Assembly: GCA_024403735.1 (NCBI GenBank)
Contig: JAKSRG010000019.1
Location: forward strand, 1 to 54,376
DNA: 54,376 nt
Direction: 5' to 3'
Source of the DNA: Clostridia bacterium
GTDB taxonomy: Bacteria > Bacillota > Clostridia > Saccharofermentanales > Saccharofermentanaceae
The notes under the pieces are model-generated. The model saw only the letters and a list, made by a program, of their open reading frames with translations, did not search any database and had not been told where the DNA came from. The first letter of the stretch is position 1; each line of letters begins with the position of its first letter. A program made the position numbers and the translations under genes. This document shows, piece by piece, positions 41,115 to 50,726 of this stretch.

Positions 41115-41912
41115 TTAGTTGTGATTGAACACTGCAGAAAGTGTAGATTTTAGAGTGTTGCGGTTGAGTGGGTGTTCTGAGGATTCAAATGTCGCAATGA
41201 AGTTCACTCCTAATATAATGCCATTCTTGGCATAAGTATCGATTTTGTTTATCGCACTTCTGAGGTAGTCTGGGTCATCCATCATTCCGAAGTGTTCATG
41301 GTAGTATTCTTTCCTGGTTTTTGTATCTAGCAATTGGAAGTCAGGATATTTGGTAACTCCATCTTTAGTGACGAAAACTGGTTCGTAGCGATAAGGAATA
41401 TTCATGCTTGCAAGAGTGTCAGCAATTATTACTTCGGATTTAGATTTTACATACTCACCCTTGGAAGTGATGAATTCAGTGATGATTCTTGGCGCAGAAT
41501 TATAAGGCGAAGCACTCCACACTTGAGCGTAGTCTTCGTTTGAGACAGCATATGGTGTGATGAGTTTTTTCTGTTCTTGATCCAATTCAGAATATATGGT
41601 TTCAAGTTTGGATTTTTGGATGCGTTTTATGAATTTCGAAATCGTGTTGATTTCTTTGGGTAATTCAAGAGATATTCTTCTCTTGTAGTCTGCTTGAAGA
41701 TAGTTTCTAAGAACTTTTAGGTTTGTTTTTCTAATGTACTTACTTTGTTTGCTTGTTATTCTTTCGTAATAGTAGTTTCTAGAATTTCTCTTCTTCGTTA
41801 TTACTCGCGTGTTGCTAGGATTGTTACTTATTAAAGTGTTTAGATGCGTTAGTTGATCTAGATATTCTTGTATTGGAGTGAGGTCAAATGAGTTCTTTAT
41901 TGGTAATCGCAT
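41115..41912 (-). CDS. PD-(D/E)XK nuclease-like protein beside a 61-bp-period repeat array
   Basis: ATG 41912 follows GGGAG by 8 nt; the frame is open beyond it into the repeat array but has no ribosome site there. The 265-residue protein has a basic, helical N-terminal half (about 35-120, rich in Arg/Lys/Tyr, likely nucleic-acid binding). The C-terminal domain has the catalytic pattern E160 (SKSE), D191 in YPDF and E206 in YYHEHFG. The spacings (31 and 15 residues) nearly match those of the protein at 53313-54089 (30 and 15). A repeat array begins 73 bp upstream of its start. The fold call rests on motif and predicted strand pattern. Biological role unknown: repeat-linked nuclease, restriction-type defence or a selfish element are options. 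Confidence 0.68.
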   Translation of the reverse strand: MRLPIKNSFDLTPIQEYLDQLTHLNTLISNNPSNTRVITKKRNSRNYYYERITSKQSKYIRKTNLKVLRNYLQADYKRRISLELPKEINTISKFIKRIQKSKLETIYSELDQEQKKLITPYAVSNEDYAQVWSASPYNSAPRIITEFITSKGEYVKSKSEVIIADTLASMNIPYRYEPVFVTKDGVTKYPDFQLLDTKTRKEYYHEHFGMMDDPDYLRSAINKIDTYAKNGIILGVNFIATFESSEHPLNRNTLKSTLSAVFNHN

Positions 41913-41984
41913 TTTTTGTTCTCCCTTCTGTTTGTATGATGAAATTATTCTATTACGCAATGCAGATAAAGAGAGTATCAACTT

Positions 41985-42372
41985 GAACTTATACGTTAAA
42001 TTGAGACTATAAGATGAATTTAGAAACATAATGAACTTATATTGTGATTTGAAAATATAAGTTCAATGAAATTGTAGTTGCTATTTAATTGTTGGACTTA
42101 TATTTTGTTTCTGATTTATAAGATCAATATTTCAATAACTTGTTTTTGAGTGGTGCACTTATATTTAGTTTTTGATTTATAAGTTCAATATTAATTTTGA
42201 AAAGCTCGAAGGCGTGAACTTATATTTTAATTTTGAAATATAAGTTCAATAACTCATAAAAGGCTTTTGGAAAATTGGACCTATATTTTGTTTTTGTAGT
42301 ATGAGTTCAATCTTTGGGAAATGGTCTGTTTTTAGTTGATCTCATTTTTCTAAAATGAAATATAAGTTGAAG
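41985..42372. repeat. Array of seven degenerate 35-bp palindromic repeats, 61-bp period
   Basis: Repeats start at 41985, 42033, 42094, 42155, 42216, 42277 and 42338, each 35 bp. The last six are exactly 61 bp apart, giving 26-bp spacers that are unrelated to each other; the first interval is 48. The clearest copies (42033, 42216) have arms GAACTTATAT and ATATAAGTTC around an AT-rich loop and end in CAAT. Copies at both edges are the most degenerate. The geometry resembles a CRISPR array but the repeats vary and no cas gene is in the window. The remaining 42373-42560 is AT-rich with a TATAAT (42510-42515) before the peptidase gene. Confidence 0.85.
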
Positions 42373-42631
42373 TCACGAAACTATGAGTTGGTATAGTCAT
42401 TTTGTATCCCTTTTTAGCATTAAACAGAGTGTGAATAAGCCACAAATTGCAATTCACAACAACATTTATACATTTCACAACATATTCAAGTTGCGAAATA
42501 CATAATGTATATAATATCCAAGTAAAGAAGATGCACTATTACGTGGAAAGGGTAGCTAGAGTATGAAAAACTCTAATAAAGAAAGCTTAAATATGGAAGG
42601 CGTAGGATTGAGAGGTAAAGGAGTGAAGAGA

Positions 42632-44662
42632 ATGGACATGAAGAAACTCACTGCAGCATTGTCAGCAGTTTTAGTTTTCAGTATGGCGTTCATGGCTTCG
42701 GGTTGCGTACCAACTGAGGTTATTAGTGCCATTAATAATCAGGGAAACAAGAATATAGTTAAATCTACTGATATTAAAGCTCAGGATGATTTCTATGGAT
42801 ATGTTAATAGCGAGTATCTTTTGAGCGTTGATGTAGAGAATGGTTATTTGGAATATGGTGATTTTGGTGAGCTACAGGCTGAAGCCAACGAGTTGTTAAT
42901 CCAAGAAGTAATTCGAATTGGTACATCAAATGAAGAATATGAATATGGCTCTAAGGAATACATTATTCAGAAGGCGTTTCAGGAGATGAGTGCACAGTAT
43001 GATGAAGACTATTACATGGAAGGTCTTAATGCAATGCTTCCTGATGTTTTGGAGAAATTGAATAAGATTAGAAATGCATCAACACCAGAAGAGTTGTTAA
43101 CTTTATGTGTTGAGAACCAATGTGGATTAAGACCTTTGCTTACAGTTTCAGAAAATCCATTGAATGCTTCTGAGTATGCGCTTATTTCAAATACGAAGAC
43201 AACCGTTTTGGGTGTTGATATCGAAGAAGTTAAAGGATACGTTAATGCTATTGGCCGTGAAAAAGAAAGTTATGTAGCTTTGGCTAAGCAGATTGGAACA
43301 AGTGAAGAGGATGCTGAAGATGAGTATTTAGCACTTGAGTATATTGCAGTTGAGATTTGTTGGGCTACGGAAGAAGATGAGATTACTGCTAGTATGTATC
43401 GCTCTGCAGATGCTACTTTCGTTGATGATAAAGCTTTAAATGAGATTTTTACTAATGTGGATTATAAGGATATTGAGAAAGCTTATGGAATTACGAATAA
43501 TCCATATGGTGGCTGGGTAGCCTATTCTCCTGATCAGCTAAAAGCGATTAACGACGCATATGTAATGGATAATCTTGATGTTCTTAAGAATTGGGCAATA
43601 TATGAGTATGTTGAAGCAAATAATGATGTATTGTCTCTTGAGTTCGATAAATTGACTCGCACACAGATGGGTGCTAAGGACGATGCGAAAATAGCTAGGC
43701 AGATGATTTATAATCAGTTCTTATTCGATGAATTGAGCATGCTTTATACAGAACTTGTTTACGATGAAGAAGCTGATGCCCTTTTAAGAGAATTAATCGA
43801 TGATATTAGAGAAGGATATCGCCAGAAGATTAATAGTTCTTCTATACTCACAGACGAAGCGAAGGAACTTCTTATCAAGAAGCTAGATAATATCGTCGTT
43901 CTTACTGCAAAAGACGTTGATACTAGTGTGATTGATACTGATAAGGCAGATTGCTTTACTGGCAAGGCCTGGGAAACAGATGAAAAATTATATGAATATG
44001 CAGTAGCTCAACAGCTTTCAAACATTGGAAAAACTGTTCCAAAAGATAAGCTAGTTATGCCTATGAACGAAGTGAATGCTTGCTATACAAGTAACAATGT
44101 AATCGTTATTACATTAGCAATTCAGCAGGGTAATTTCTTTAGCGTTGATAGTAGTTATGAGCATAATCTAGGAAAAATCGGTACGGTCATTGCCCATGAG
44201 ATAGGACATGCATTCGATTCAGAAGGTATGAAGTACGACTATAACGGTACTTATAATCCAGAGTGGCTCCCTAAGGAAGATACGGATGCCTTAGAGATTA
44301 AAAATCAGGCAGCGATTGAGTATTTCGAGACTGCGTTTAGAGTTGAGAATATTTATTCCGTAGATGGCTCGAAAACACTTACAGAAAATTTTGCTGATCT
44401 AGGTGGAGTTGAGGTTTGCGTAAGCCTTCTCTCTACAGATGAAGAGTATAAGGAGTTTTTCGAGAGCTACGCGACAAACTATTGCGAACTCGTATCCCCA
44501 ACAGATATAAGTAGCATGATCGAGAACGATACACATAGTCCAGGAATTATCAGAACTAATGCAGTTCTTGCGACAATTGATGAGTTTATCGAGGTATACG
44601 ACATCAAAGAGGGCGATGGTATGTACATCATGCCTGAAGACAGAATTAGCAGATGGAATTAA
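42632..44662 (+). CDS. Lipoprotein M13-family (neprilysin/PepO-like) zinc metallopeptidase
   Basis: ATG 42632 is preferred because AAAGGAG (42617-42623) is 8 nt before it and the product then opens with a clean lipoprotein signal (MDMKKLTAALSAVLVFSMAF, lipobox Cys at 25); an in-frame ATG at 42563 would add a non-signal extension. The 676-residue protein has the M13 layout: QDDFYGYVN near the N-terminus (the DDFYxYVN motif), a large helical domain, then HEIGH (522-526) with ENFADLGG (third zinc ligand Glu and conserved Asp). It should cleave peptides at the cell surface. It lies 19 bp before an ABC exporter and two genes upstream of a two-component system, suggesting peptide sensing or resistance. 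Confidence 0.9.
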   Translation: MDMKKLTAALSAVLVFSMAFMASGCVPTEVISAINNQGNKNIVKSTDIKAQDDFYGYVNSEYLLSVDVENGYLEYGDFGELQAEANELLIQEVIRIGTSNEEYEYGSKEYIIQKAFQEMSAQYDEDYYMEGLNAMLPDVLEKLNKIRNASTPEELLTLCVENQCGLRPLLTVSENPLNASEYALISNTKTTVLGVDIEEVKGYVNAIGREKESYVALAKQIGTSEEDAEDEYLALEYIAVEICWATEEDEITASMYRSADATFVDDKALNEIFTNVDYKDIEKAYGITNNPYGGWVAYSPDQLKAINDAYVMDNLDVLKNWAIYEYVEANNDVLSLEFDKLTRTQMGAKDDAKIARQMIYNQFLFDELSMLYTELVYDEEADALLRELIDDIREGYRQKINSSSILTDEAKELLIKKLDNIVVLTAKDVDTSVIDTDKADCFTGKAWETDEKLYEYAVAQQLSNIGKTVPKDKLVMPMNEVNACYTSNNVIVITLAIQQGNFFSVDSSYEHNLGKIGTVIAHEIGHAFDSEGMKYDYNGTYNPEWLPKEDTDALEIKNQAAIEYFETAFRVENIYSVDGSKTLTENFADLGGVEVCVSLLSTDEEYKEFFESYATNYCELVSPTDISSMIENDTHSPGIIRTNAVLATIDEFIEVYDIKEGDGMYIMPEDRISRWN

Positions 44663-44681
44663 AGGTGAAAGGTAAGAAAAT

Positions 44682-47138
44682 ATGAGAATTATTTTAAAGC
44701 ATTTATTGAAAAACATATTTGGCAAGCCTGGAAGAACCTTTCTTGTTGTTACATGTATTACAATCTGCTCTTTTATCGCGCTTTTCACTTTTGATTTGAC
44801 TTCGTCTATGAGAAACATCCTTGGTGGTGCGATGGGCCAGCTTATTGGTACAGCAGACATTATGGTGAACTCCTCAGATGATGTTGATTTGGAGAATTTA
44901 GATCTTCCAGAATACGAATCAGTTACTATCTATGAGACCATGAATGAGAAGTTCGAGCATAGCAAGAATGCTTATTATATGGTTGATAGATATGCTGTCC
45001 TTATTGAGTCATTTGATATTGAGAAAGCATCAAGAATGGGCTTTGGAAATGGTACAACAAATGTTAATAATGGTGAGTGTCTTGTAAGTGAAGAGTATCA
45101 GGAAAAGTATGCTATTAATGTTGGTGATACAATCACACTTCTTGATACAAAAGATGCACCACATGAATTTAAAGTTGTTGGCACAGCATATGATTTATCC
45201 AAGATCCTTGCAACGGAAAAGACTGTAATTGTATCATATGATGACATTCAGATGTTGTCAGGTGGTATTCCATCAATACTTACTCTCATCGATGTAAAAG
45301 ACGATGCTAAGGCAAAGGAAGTAGAGACTATCCTTAAGGAACAGTATCCTAGATATGATGTGGAATACTTCCTTGGCGATGAAGATATGGAAGAAGAATT
45401 CGATCAGATGAACAAGGTTTTCTCATTGGTTCTTGCTATCTGTATCCTCATGGTTATCTTCGTTACAATCTCTGTTTCTGAGCGAATTATCTGCGAGCGA
45501 ATGGCTGTAGTTGGAACGCTCAGAAGTTTAGGTTTCTCAAGGAATGCGACTACTGCAATTCTCCTTGGCGAGAATGGTTTGTATGGTCTTATTGGTTCAT
45601 TAATCGGCATTGGCATTTATGCAGTAGTAAGACTTTTACTCCTTAGTTCGCTTTTCAACATTGATTTCAATGCCGGAACTGGTATGGAAATTGAAGTTAC
45701 TTACGGTAGCATGAATTACTTTGTAGCATTTGTTGTTATCGTAGCAGCCATTGTTATCGAGTGCCTTTGCTCACTCAAGGAAGTGCTTAAGGCAGTTAAG
45801 ACACCTATCCGCGACATCATCTTCTCTAACAAGGATGCGAAGTATGAGCTTAGTAAGATTAGCGTATTCATTGGTATCGCTTTTATGCTCATCTCATTGG
45901 CTCTTATGTTCTTCGCGAAAACACTCTTCGCAGCTCAGATTATCTCTATCATTTTGATGATGGCAGGTGTCTCAATGGTATGTCCATGCTTCTTTGTTTT
46001 CATTGGAAAGAATATTAGTAATTTCTTTGAGAAGAATGGCAAGATTATTCCAGCGCTTGCTGCTCGTGAAAGTTTCACAAAGAAGAATACAATTGGTGCG
46101 AGTGTACTTATCACTACTGTTGTAGCACTTTGTGTGGTTGTTATTTCATATTCAGCAAGTCTTATTAGCGAGCATGCCGCAGAGCCAAAGTTTTCTTCGG
46201 ATATCGAATTTACAGTAATGGGTGAGAAGGTATCAACACTTAACTATATTGAGCACTTGGATGGCGTTACAGATGTTATGTACACGTATAATACTGGTGA
46301 TACGATTGCTGTAAATGAAGAGACATCTGGTTGTACTATTTATTCTGCAACTGGTGATGAAGATGGTCTGAAGTATAATGCAGAACTTGCTTCCGTTCCT
46401 GGAATTATTGGTGAGAATGAGCTATATGTATCGAATACTTTTGCTCGTAAACTAAATCTCGAAGTTGGAGATATATATGAATTCACATTCTGTAGTGATG
46501 AAGTTCTTCCTTTCGTAAGAGAGATGACAGTTGTTGGCATTTATAAGCAGGATATTAAATCTATGGTTATCAATAGAGATTTCTACGAGAATGTGTATAG
46601 CAATAGATTTGTAGATACTCTTTATGTTTGCTGTGATAATCCTGCTGAGGTTGATGCATTTATTGAGCAGCACTCAGATGGTATCTGTTATACAAGACAG
46701 GAACAGATCGAGATGAATGATGAAGACAGTGCTCAAGTAATGATACTCATTAATACAATTCTTGTTATCGGTTGTTTGATCACTTTTATTGGTGCATCAG
46801 GAAGCCTTCTCATTGGATTTGAGGCTCGTAAGAGAGAATGCGCAGTTTTGCTTTCTACATCACTTACAAAGGGTAAGCTTTGCTTATCATTCTTCCTCGA
46901 GAGTTTCTTCGCTTCATTCTGGGGAATAATATTCGCATTGCCATTTGGTCTATTGATGACTATTCCTGTTAAGAATGTTTTCGAGGTAGTCTTGGATGAA
47001 TATATGGAGATGACCTACGATATTCCAAGAACACTTGGAATTCTTTTGATAATGCTATTGGCATTCTCGCTTATGTCAATCCAGCCAATTAACGCACTTA
47101 GAAAGATGAAGCTCGCTGAACAGCTCAAGTACGAATAA
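44682..47138 (+). CDS. FtsX/MacB-type ABC transporter permease (large, two FtsX domains)
   Basis: The 818-residue membrane protein starts with an N-terminal helix (about 17-40), followed by an extracytoplasmic domain (about 50-245) and three helices (about 250-380) forming the first FtsX domain. A central pair of helices and a second extracytoplasmic region (about 500-670) follow, and the last three helices (about 685-815) end in ALRKMKLAEQLKYE. Proteins of this shape do not usually transport across the bilayer but use ATP to drive extracytoplasmic work, such as export of peptides, lipids or antimicrobial resistance. Its ATPase is 11 bp downstream. GGTGAAAGGTAAG precedes the start. Confidence 0.88.
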   Translation: MRIILKHLLKNIFGKPGRTFLVVTCITICSFIALFTFDLTSSMRNILGGAMGQLIGTADIMVNSSDDVDLENLDLPEYESVTIYETMNEKFEHSKNAYYMVDRYAVLIESFDIEKASRMGFGNGTTNVNNGECLVSEEYQEKYAINVGDTITLLDTKDAPHEFKVVGTAYDLSKILATEKTVIVSYDDIQMLSGGIPSILTLIDVKDDAKAKEVETILKEQYPRYDVEYFLGDEDMEEEFDQMNKVFSLVLAICILMVIFVTISVSERIICERMAVVGTLRSLGFSRNATTAILLGENGLYGLIGSLIGIGIYAVVRLLLLSSLFNIDFNAGTGMEIEVTYGSMNYFVAFVVIVAAIVIECLCSLKEVLKAVKTPIRDIIFSNKDAKYELSKISVFIGIAFMLISLALMFFAKTLFAAQIISIILMMAGVSMVCPCFFVFIGKNISNFFEKNGKIIPALAARESFTKKNTIGASVLITTVVALCVVVISYSASLISEHAAEPKFSSDIEFTVMGEKVSTLNYIEHLDGVTDVMYTYNTGDTIAVNEETSGCTIYSATGDEDGLKYNAELASVPGIIGENELYVSNTFARKLNLEVGDIYEFTFCSDEVLPFVREMTVVGIYKQDIKSMVINRDFYENVYSNRFVDTLYVCCDNPAEVDAFIEQHSDGICYTRQEQIEMNDEDSAQVMILINTILVIGCLITFIGASGSLLIGFEARKRECAVLLSTSLTKGKLCLSFFLESFFASFWGIIFALPFGLLMTIPVKNVFEVVLDEYMEMTYDIPRTLGILLIMLLAFSLMSIQPINALRKMKLAEQLKYE

Positions 47139-47149
47139 GGAGAATTAAT

Positions 47150-47824
47150 ATGTCTAGTGTAATTGAAGTTAAAAATGTTAATAAAGTTTTTGGTAAGAAT
47201 GATGCTCGCCTTCAGGTACTTGAAGATGCGTGCCTCGTGATTAATGAGGGTGAGTTCGTATCTTTGATGGGTGCGTCTGGTTCAGGTAAGTCTACTCTTC
47301 TATATTTAATCGGAGGTCTTGATAGAGATTTCGAGGGCTTAATTGATATTCTTGGAACAGACATTACTAAGCTTAAGGAAGGTAAACTTGCTAAGCTTCG
47401 TCTCGAGAAGATTGGTTTTGTATTCCAGTTCTATAATCTTGTTCAGAATTTGAATGTTGAAGATAACATCCTTCTTCCACTTACAGCTCGTGGTAAGTCT
47501 AAGGCATCTCTTGAGAAGGACCTCAAGGAGATATTGGAGATTACTGGTCTAACAGAGAAGCGTAAGACTATGCCAGCTAAGCTCTCCGGTGGTCAGCAGC
47601 AGAGAGTTGCAATTGCTAGAGCTCTCCTTGGAAGCCCAGCGATCATTCTTGCAGATGAGCCAACAGGTAATCTTGATGCTAAGTCAACAACTGAGGTCAT
47701 GGAACTATTTAAGAAAGTTAATCAGGAGAAGGGCATTACAATTCTTCAGGTTACTCACTCAGCTGAGGCAGCTTCTTATGGCAACAGAATTGTAAATCTT
47801 GAGAATGGTAAGATTGTTGGATAA
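47150..47824 (+). CDS. ABC transporter ATPase, LolD/MacB-type
   Basis: A single nucleotide-binding domain of 224 residues: Walker A GASGSGKST (about 41-49), Q-loop FVFQFYNLVQNLNVEDNI, signature LSGGQQQRVAIARALL, Walker B ILADEPTGNLD and the H-loop His in THSAEAA. This is the typical companion of FtsX/MacB permeases, and its gene follows the permease at 44682 with an AAGGAG ribosome site. The strong terminator at 47856 ends the unit before the two-component genes. Confidence 0.95.
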   Translation: MSSVIEVKNVNKVFGKNDARLQVLEDACLVINEGEFVSLMGASGSGKSTLLYLIGGLDRDFEGLIDILGTDITKLKEGKLAKLRLEKIGFVFQFYNLVQNLNVEDNILLPLTARGKSKASLEKDLKEILEITGLTEKRKTMPAKLSGGQQQRVAIARALLGSPAIILADEPTGNLDAKSTTEVMELFKKVNQEKGITILQVTHSAEAASYGNRIVNLENGKIVG

Positions 47825-47855
47825 TAAGTGTATTAATCTGATATACTAGCAAACG

Positions 47856-47886
47856 GAGGGAGGGATTTAGCCTCCCTCTTATTTTG
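47856..47886 (+). terminator. Terminator after ABC exporter genes
   Basis: GAGGGAGG and CCTCCCTC (perfect 8 bp) around a 7-nt loop, followed by TTATTTT. Confidence 0.8.
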
Positions 47887-47906
47887 GAAGTGTATGGGGA
47901 TTAGAT

Positions 47907-48629
47907 ATGCGTTTAGCGATTGTTGATGACGAAGAAGTATTCAGAAGTCAGGTTGAGAAGACTATTAATCAGGCATATGGAAGAGAAGATGTAACTTGTT
48001 TTTTGTATTCTGATGGCGATGAGATTTTGAAATCTATTGGTAATGGCAATCACTATGATGCCATTTTCCTTGATATCGAGATGAAGTCTTGTGATGGTAT
48101 GACGACTGCCAAGAAACTTCGAGATTCCAAGATTACTACACCGATTATTTTTATCACGAGCCACGTTGAGATGGCGATGGATGGATATGAGGTTGCGGCA
48201 TTTAGATTTTTAGGTAAGCCTGTTGATCCAGATAAACTTAAGGCTGTCCTTAACGATCTAGAACGAATGATTTATACAGAGACTGCCGTTACATTAAGCG
48301 TCGATGGTGAGAATAGAGTAGTTCCAATTGAGACAATTCAGTTTATCGAGTCTATGAATAATGACGTCGTTTATCACATTGGTATCGGCGATAAGGCTGA
48401 AGAGATTAAGGTGAGATCAAAGCTTGCGAGTGTTTTCGAGATGGTCTCAGACCGCAGTAGTGATTTCTATAAAATTCACAGATGTACAATTGTTAATATG
48501 AAAAACATCCGCCTATTTAAGGCGACAGAAGTTACGATGAAGGATGGCACTGTTCTGGCAGTTGCTCGAGGCGAGCAGGCGAAGTTCAGACAGGCGATGT
48601 TCGATTATGTTAAGCGAACAAGTAGATAA
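47907..48629 (+). CDS. LytTR-family response regulator
   Basis: The 240-residue protein has a receiver domain (1-120) with VDDEE near the N-terminus, phosphoacceptor Asp56 in FLDIEMK and Lys104 in FLGKPVD. A LytTR DNA-binding domain (about 130-240) contains IQFIESMNNDVVYHI and FYKIHRCTIVNMKNI. LytTR regulators such as AgrA and VirR act with GHKL kinases on peptide, virulence and transport genes. The matching kinase follows 40 bp downstream. The adjacent exporter and peptidase are plausible targets. Confidence 0.95.
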   Translation: MRLAIVDDEEVFRSQVEKTINQAYGREDVTCFLYSDGDEILKSIGNGNHYDAIFLDIEMKSCDGMTTAKKLRDSKITTPIIFITSHVEMAMDGYEVAAFRFLGKPVDPDKLKAVLNDLERMIYTETAVTLSVDGENRVVPIETIQFIESMNNDVVYHIGIGDKAEEIKVRSKLASVFEMVSDRSSDFYKIHRCTIVNMKNIRLFKATEVTMKDGTVLAVARGEQAKFRQAMFDYVKRTSR

Positions 48630-48669
48630 GCTTTGACTTGATTTTTGAAGAAAGGAGAAGGACCAACAC

Positions 48670-50064
48670 ATGCTTGATGTATTGATGGGTGCACTTGATT
48701 ATTTTTATCCAATGTTTGCATACTTTTTGCTTGTTGGGTTCTATCTTCGTTGGAAGGTTAAGAAGAAGCTTTTGATTTTTGCTGGCGGTTTTTCTATCTT
48801 GCGTGCAGTTTTGGAGGTGGTCCTTTATCCTCTGTCAATTCCTGCACTTATCGTAGATATTCCGATAATAATGATTGCTCTTGGGCTTATAGCGATTTCC
48901 ATTATTTTTGTTGAGGGCAGATGGTGGAGACGAATACTGATCCTCATAATGAGCCAGATAATAGTTTCTGAAATCTTCGATATGTTCAACAATATTCTTT
49001 ATTTGTGTATTGGCGATTACAGAAGTGCAACTTATGAGATTTTAAGATTGACTGTAGTTCCATTGGTTGTATTTGTAATGATCTTGTTAGCAAGCCTTCC
49101 TGGTAGCAAAACTAAGTCTAAATTGGGATTGCTCCCACTGTTCATAGTTTTTCTCTCTGTTATAGCTGTTGATATCTATGCATCGATTTTCCAGGTGTTC
49201 ATTGTACCAAATGCTATGGGCGTGAGTGTTGATTTTGAAACGTCAGAAGTTACTAAAGCAATTTGGGATATGTCGAGTTCATATAACATACTCATTCTCA
49301 TTACATCTGTAGTTATTATCTTCTTGGTGCTCACAATTACAAACTTCGTTGTAACTCAGCGAATTTACAGGCGTAACGCAGAGGTTAACGAGACAATGCT
49401 CGCTTCGCAGACTAAGTACTATGAGTCAGTAGAGGAGAATGCCGAGGCTATGCGCAAGCTTCGTCACGATTACAAAAACCACCTGACAGTCCTATCGCTC
49501 CTAATAGATAACGGTGATGTTGATAAGGCCAAGGAGTACATTAATGGCATCAACGACAGCCTTAATTCCGCAACCCCTGTAGCTCACACAGGTAACACAA
49601 TTGCAGACGCGATCATTACCGATAAGTTTCAGAAGGCTTCTGAGCTTGGTATCAAACTCGCGGTCGATGGCATCTTCTCTTATAAAGAGATGAAGGCCGT
49701 GGACATCTGCTCAATCCTCGCTAATATCCTCGATAATGCGATTGAGGCACTGAGTTCAGGTAATAAGAAGAAAGATGGAAATGAGCTAAGTTCCAAAGAT
49801 ATCACTTTGAACTTCTCGAAAACAGACAGCTTCTTTGTAATAACTGAATCAAATCTTTCGACGAAGGCTTTGGTCCTCGATGGAGACAAAATCGTTACTT
49901 CGAAGATTGACAAAGTTCTCCACGGAATGGGAATTGGCAACATTAAAGAGTCAGCTGAGAAGTATGGCGGCGAAGTTGATATCAAGTGTGAGCCTAGTAA
50001 GAGCCACGATGATGAATATGTTTTTACAATTAGCATCTTAATTCCATTTTTAGCAGAAGAGTAA
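48670..50064 (+). CDS. AgrC-like membrane sensor histidine kinase (GHKL)
   Basis: The 464-residue protein has six to seven membrane helices (about 5-240), then a signalling helix and the SPOB-like dimerisation segment LRHDYKNHL with His266, and a GHKL ATPase with N-box ILANILDNAIEAL and G-box GMGIGNIKE. This is the AgrC/FsrC type of quorum- or peptide-sensing kinase. AAGGAGAAGGA precedes the start. No agrD-like precursor or agrB was found beside it, so the ligand may come from outside or be a cell-wall or antimicrobial signal. Confidence 0.93.
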   Translation: MLDVLMGALDYFYPMFAYFLLVGFYLRWKVKKKLLIFAGGFSILRAVLEVVLYPLSIPALIVDIPIIMIALGLIAISIIFVEGRWWRRILILIMSQIIVSEIFDMFNNILYLCIGDYRSATYEILRLTVVPLVVFVMILLASLPGSKTKSKLGLLPLFIVFLSVIAVDIYASIFQVFIVPNAMGVSVDFETSEVTKAIWDMSSSYNILILITSVVIIFLVLTITNFVVTQRIYRRNAEVNETMLASQTKYYESVEENAEAMRKLRHDYKNHLTVLSLLIDNGDVDKAKEYINGINDSLNSATPVAHTGNTIADAIITDKFQKASELGIKLAVDGIFSYKEMKAVDICSILANILDNAIEALSSGNKKKDGNELSSKDITLNFSKTDSFFVITESNLSTKALVLDGDKIVTSKIDKVLHGMGIGNIKESAEKYGGEVDIKCEPSKSHDDEYVFTISILIPFLAEE

Positions 50065-50082
50065 TAGTAGTGAGGTGTAGAT

Positions 50083-50655
50083 ATGAATTTATCAGAACTT
50101 AAGGACGCTTTGTCAGCAAGTGCTCCAGATTTTTCAAAGTATCCAGATTACGAGTACAGAGACGGCGTTAAAAATATTACATTTGATGAGCCTGTTGATG
50201 AGATGCAGCAGGATGCAGTTAAGCGATTTACTAGAGATATGCTTCTAGCTAATTTGCCTTCGGTTGTAATTTTCCTTGTTGCAGTTGCTGTAATGTATTA
50301 TCTCATCAAAGTTGATTACAACCTCGATTTGCATGATTCTGACCCAACTGCAATTATATTTTTGATTGGAATTCTTTCGGTTTTTGTAATTTTTGTCTTA
50401 GCAAAGCCGGTAATTCTCCTCGTAGCGAAAGGAAAGGTCGCTGAGGGCGAGATTGTCTGCACAAAGATTGTTAAGCGCAGAACTGGCAAGGGCGTGCACA
50501 CATCTTACAAAGCAATGGTTGCACAGGGTAAGACAAAGATTATCGCTGACAATGTTAATCTTACTAGTAAACAGTACACGAAGCTCACTAACGGTGACAA
50601 AGTCTACGTTGTGAAAAAAGGTCTATTGAGCGGAGCAATTGCGGCTCAGGACTAA
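50083..50655 (+). CDS. Uncharacterised membrane protein (190 aa)
   Basis: A soluble N-terminal segment (1-55, acidic, with DFSKYPDYEYRDG) is followed by two membrane helices (about 57-77 and 90-116) and a C-terminal beta-rich domain (about 118-190: GEIVCTKIVKRRTGKGVHTSYKA..., KVYVVKKGLL). The end pattern resembles small domains that present a strand sandwich outside or beneath the membrane, but no family is claimed. GTGAGGTG lies before ATG, 18 bp after the kinase gene, so it may be the last gene of that operon. Confidence 0.75.
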   Translation: MNLSELKDALSASAPDFSKYPDYEYRDGVKNITFDEPVDEMQQDAVKRFTRDMLLANLPSVVIFLVAVAVMYYLIKVDYNLDLHDSDPTAIIFLIGILSVFVIFVLAKPVILLVAKGKVAEGEIVCTKIVKRRTGKGVHTSYKAMVAQGKTKIIADNVNLTSKQYTKLTNGDKVYVVKKGLLSGAIAAQD

Positions 50656-50726
50656 TTGCATAACTTCATGTCATGTAATAGAATACCTAGCGAAGTGAGA
50701 TATCCATAAAGAAAGCGAGTTATTCT

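Noticed and set aside
41985..42372. True CRISPR array
   Set aside because: Repeats differ at many positions and no cas gene is in the window; kept as a repeat array with CRISPR-like geometry.
47842..47886. Promoter (TATACT at 47842) followed by an attenuator before the LytTR gene
   Set aside because: The -35 spacing is poor and the hairpin directly follows the end of the exporter ATPase gene, so a plain terminator is simpler.
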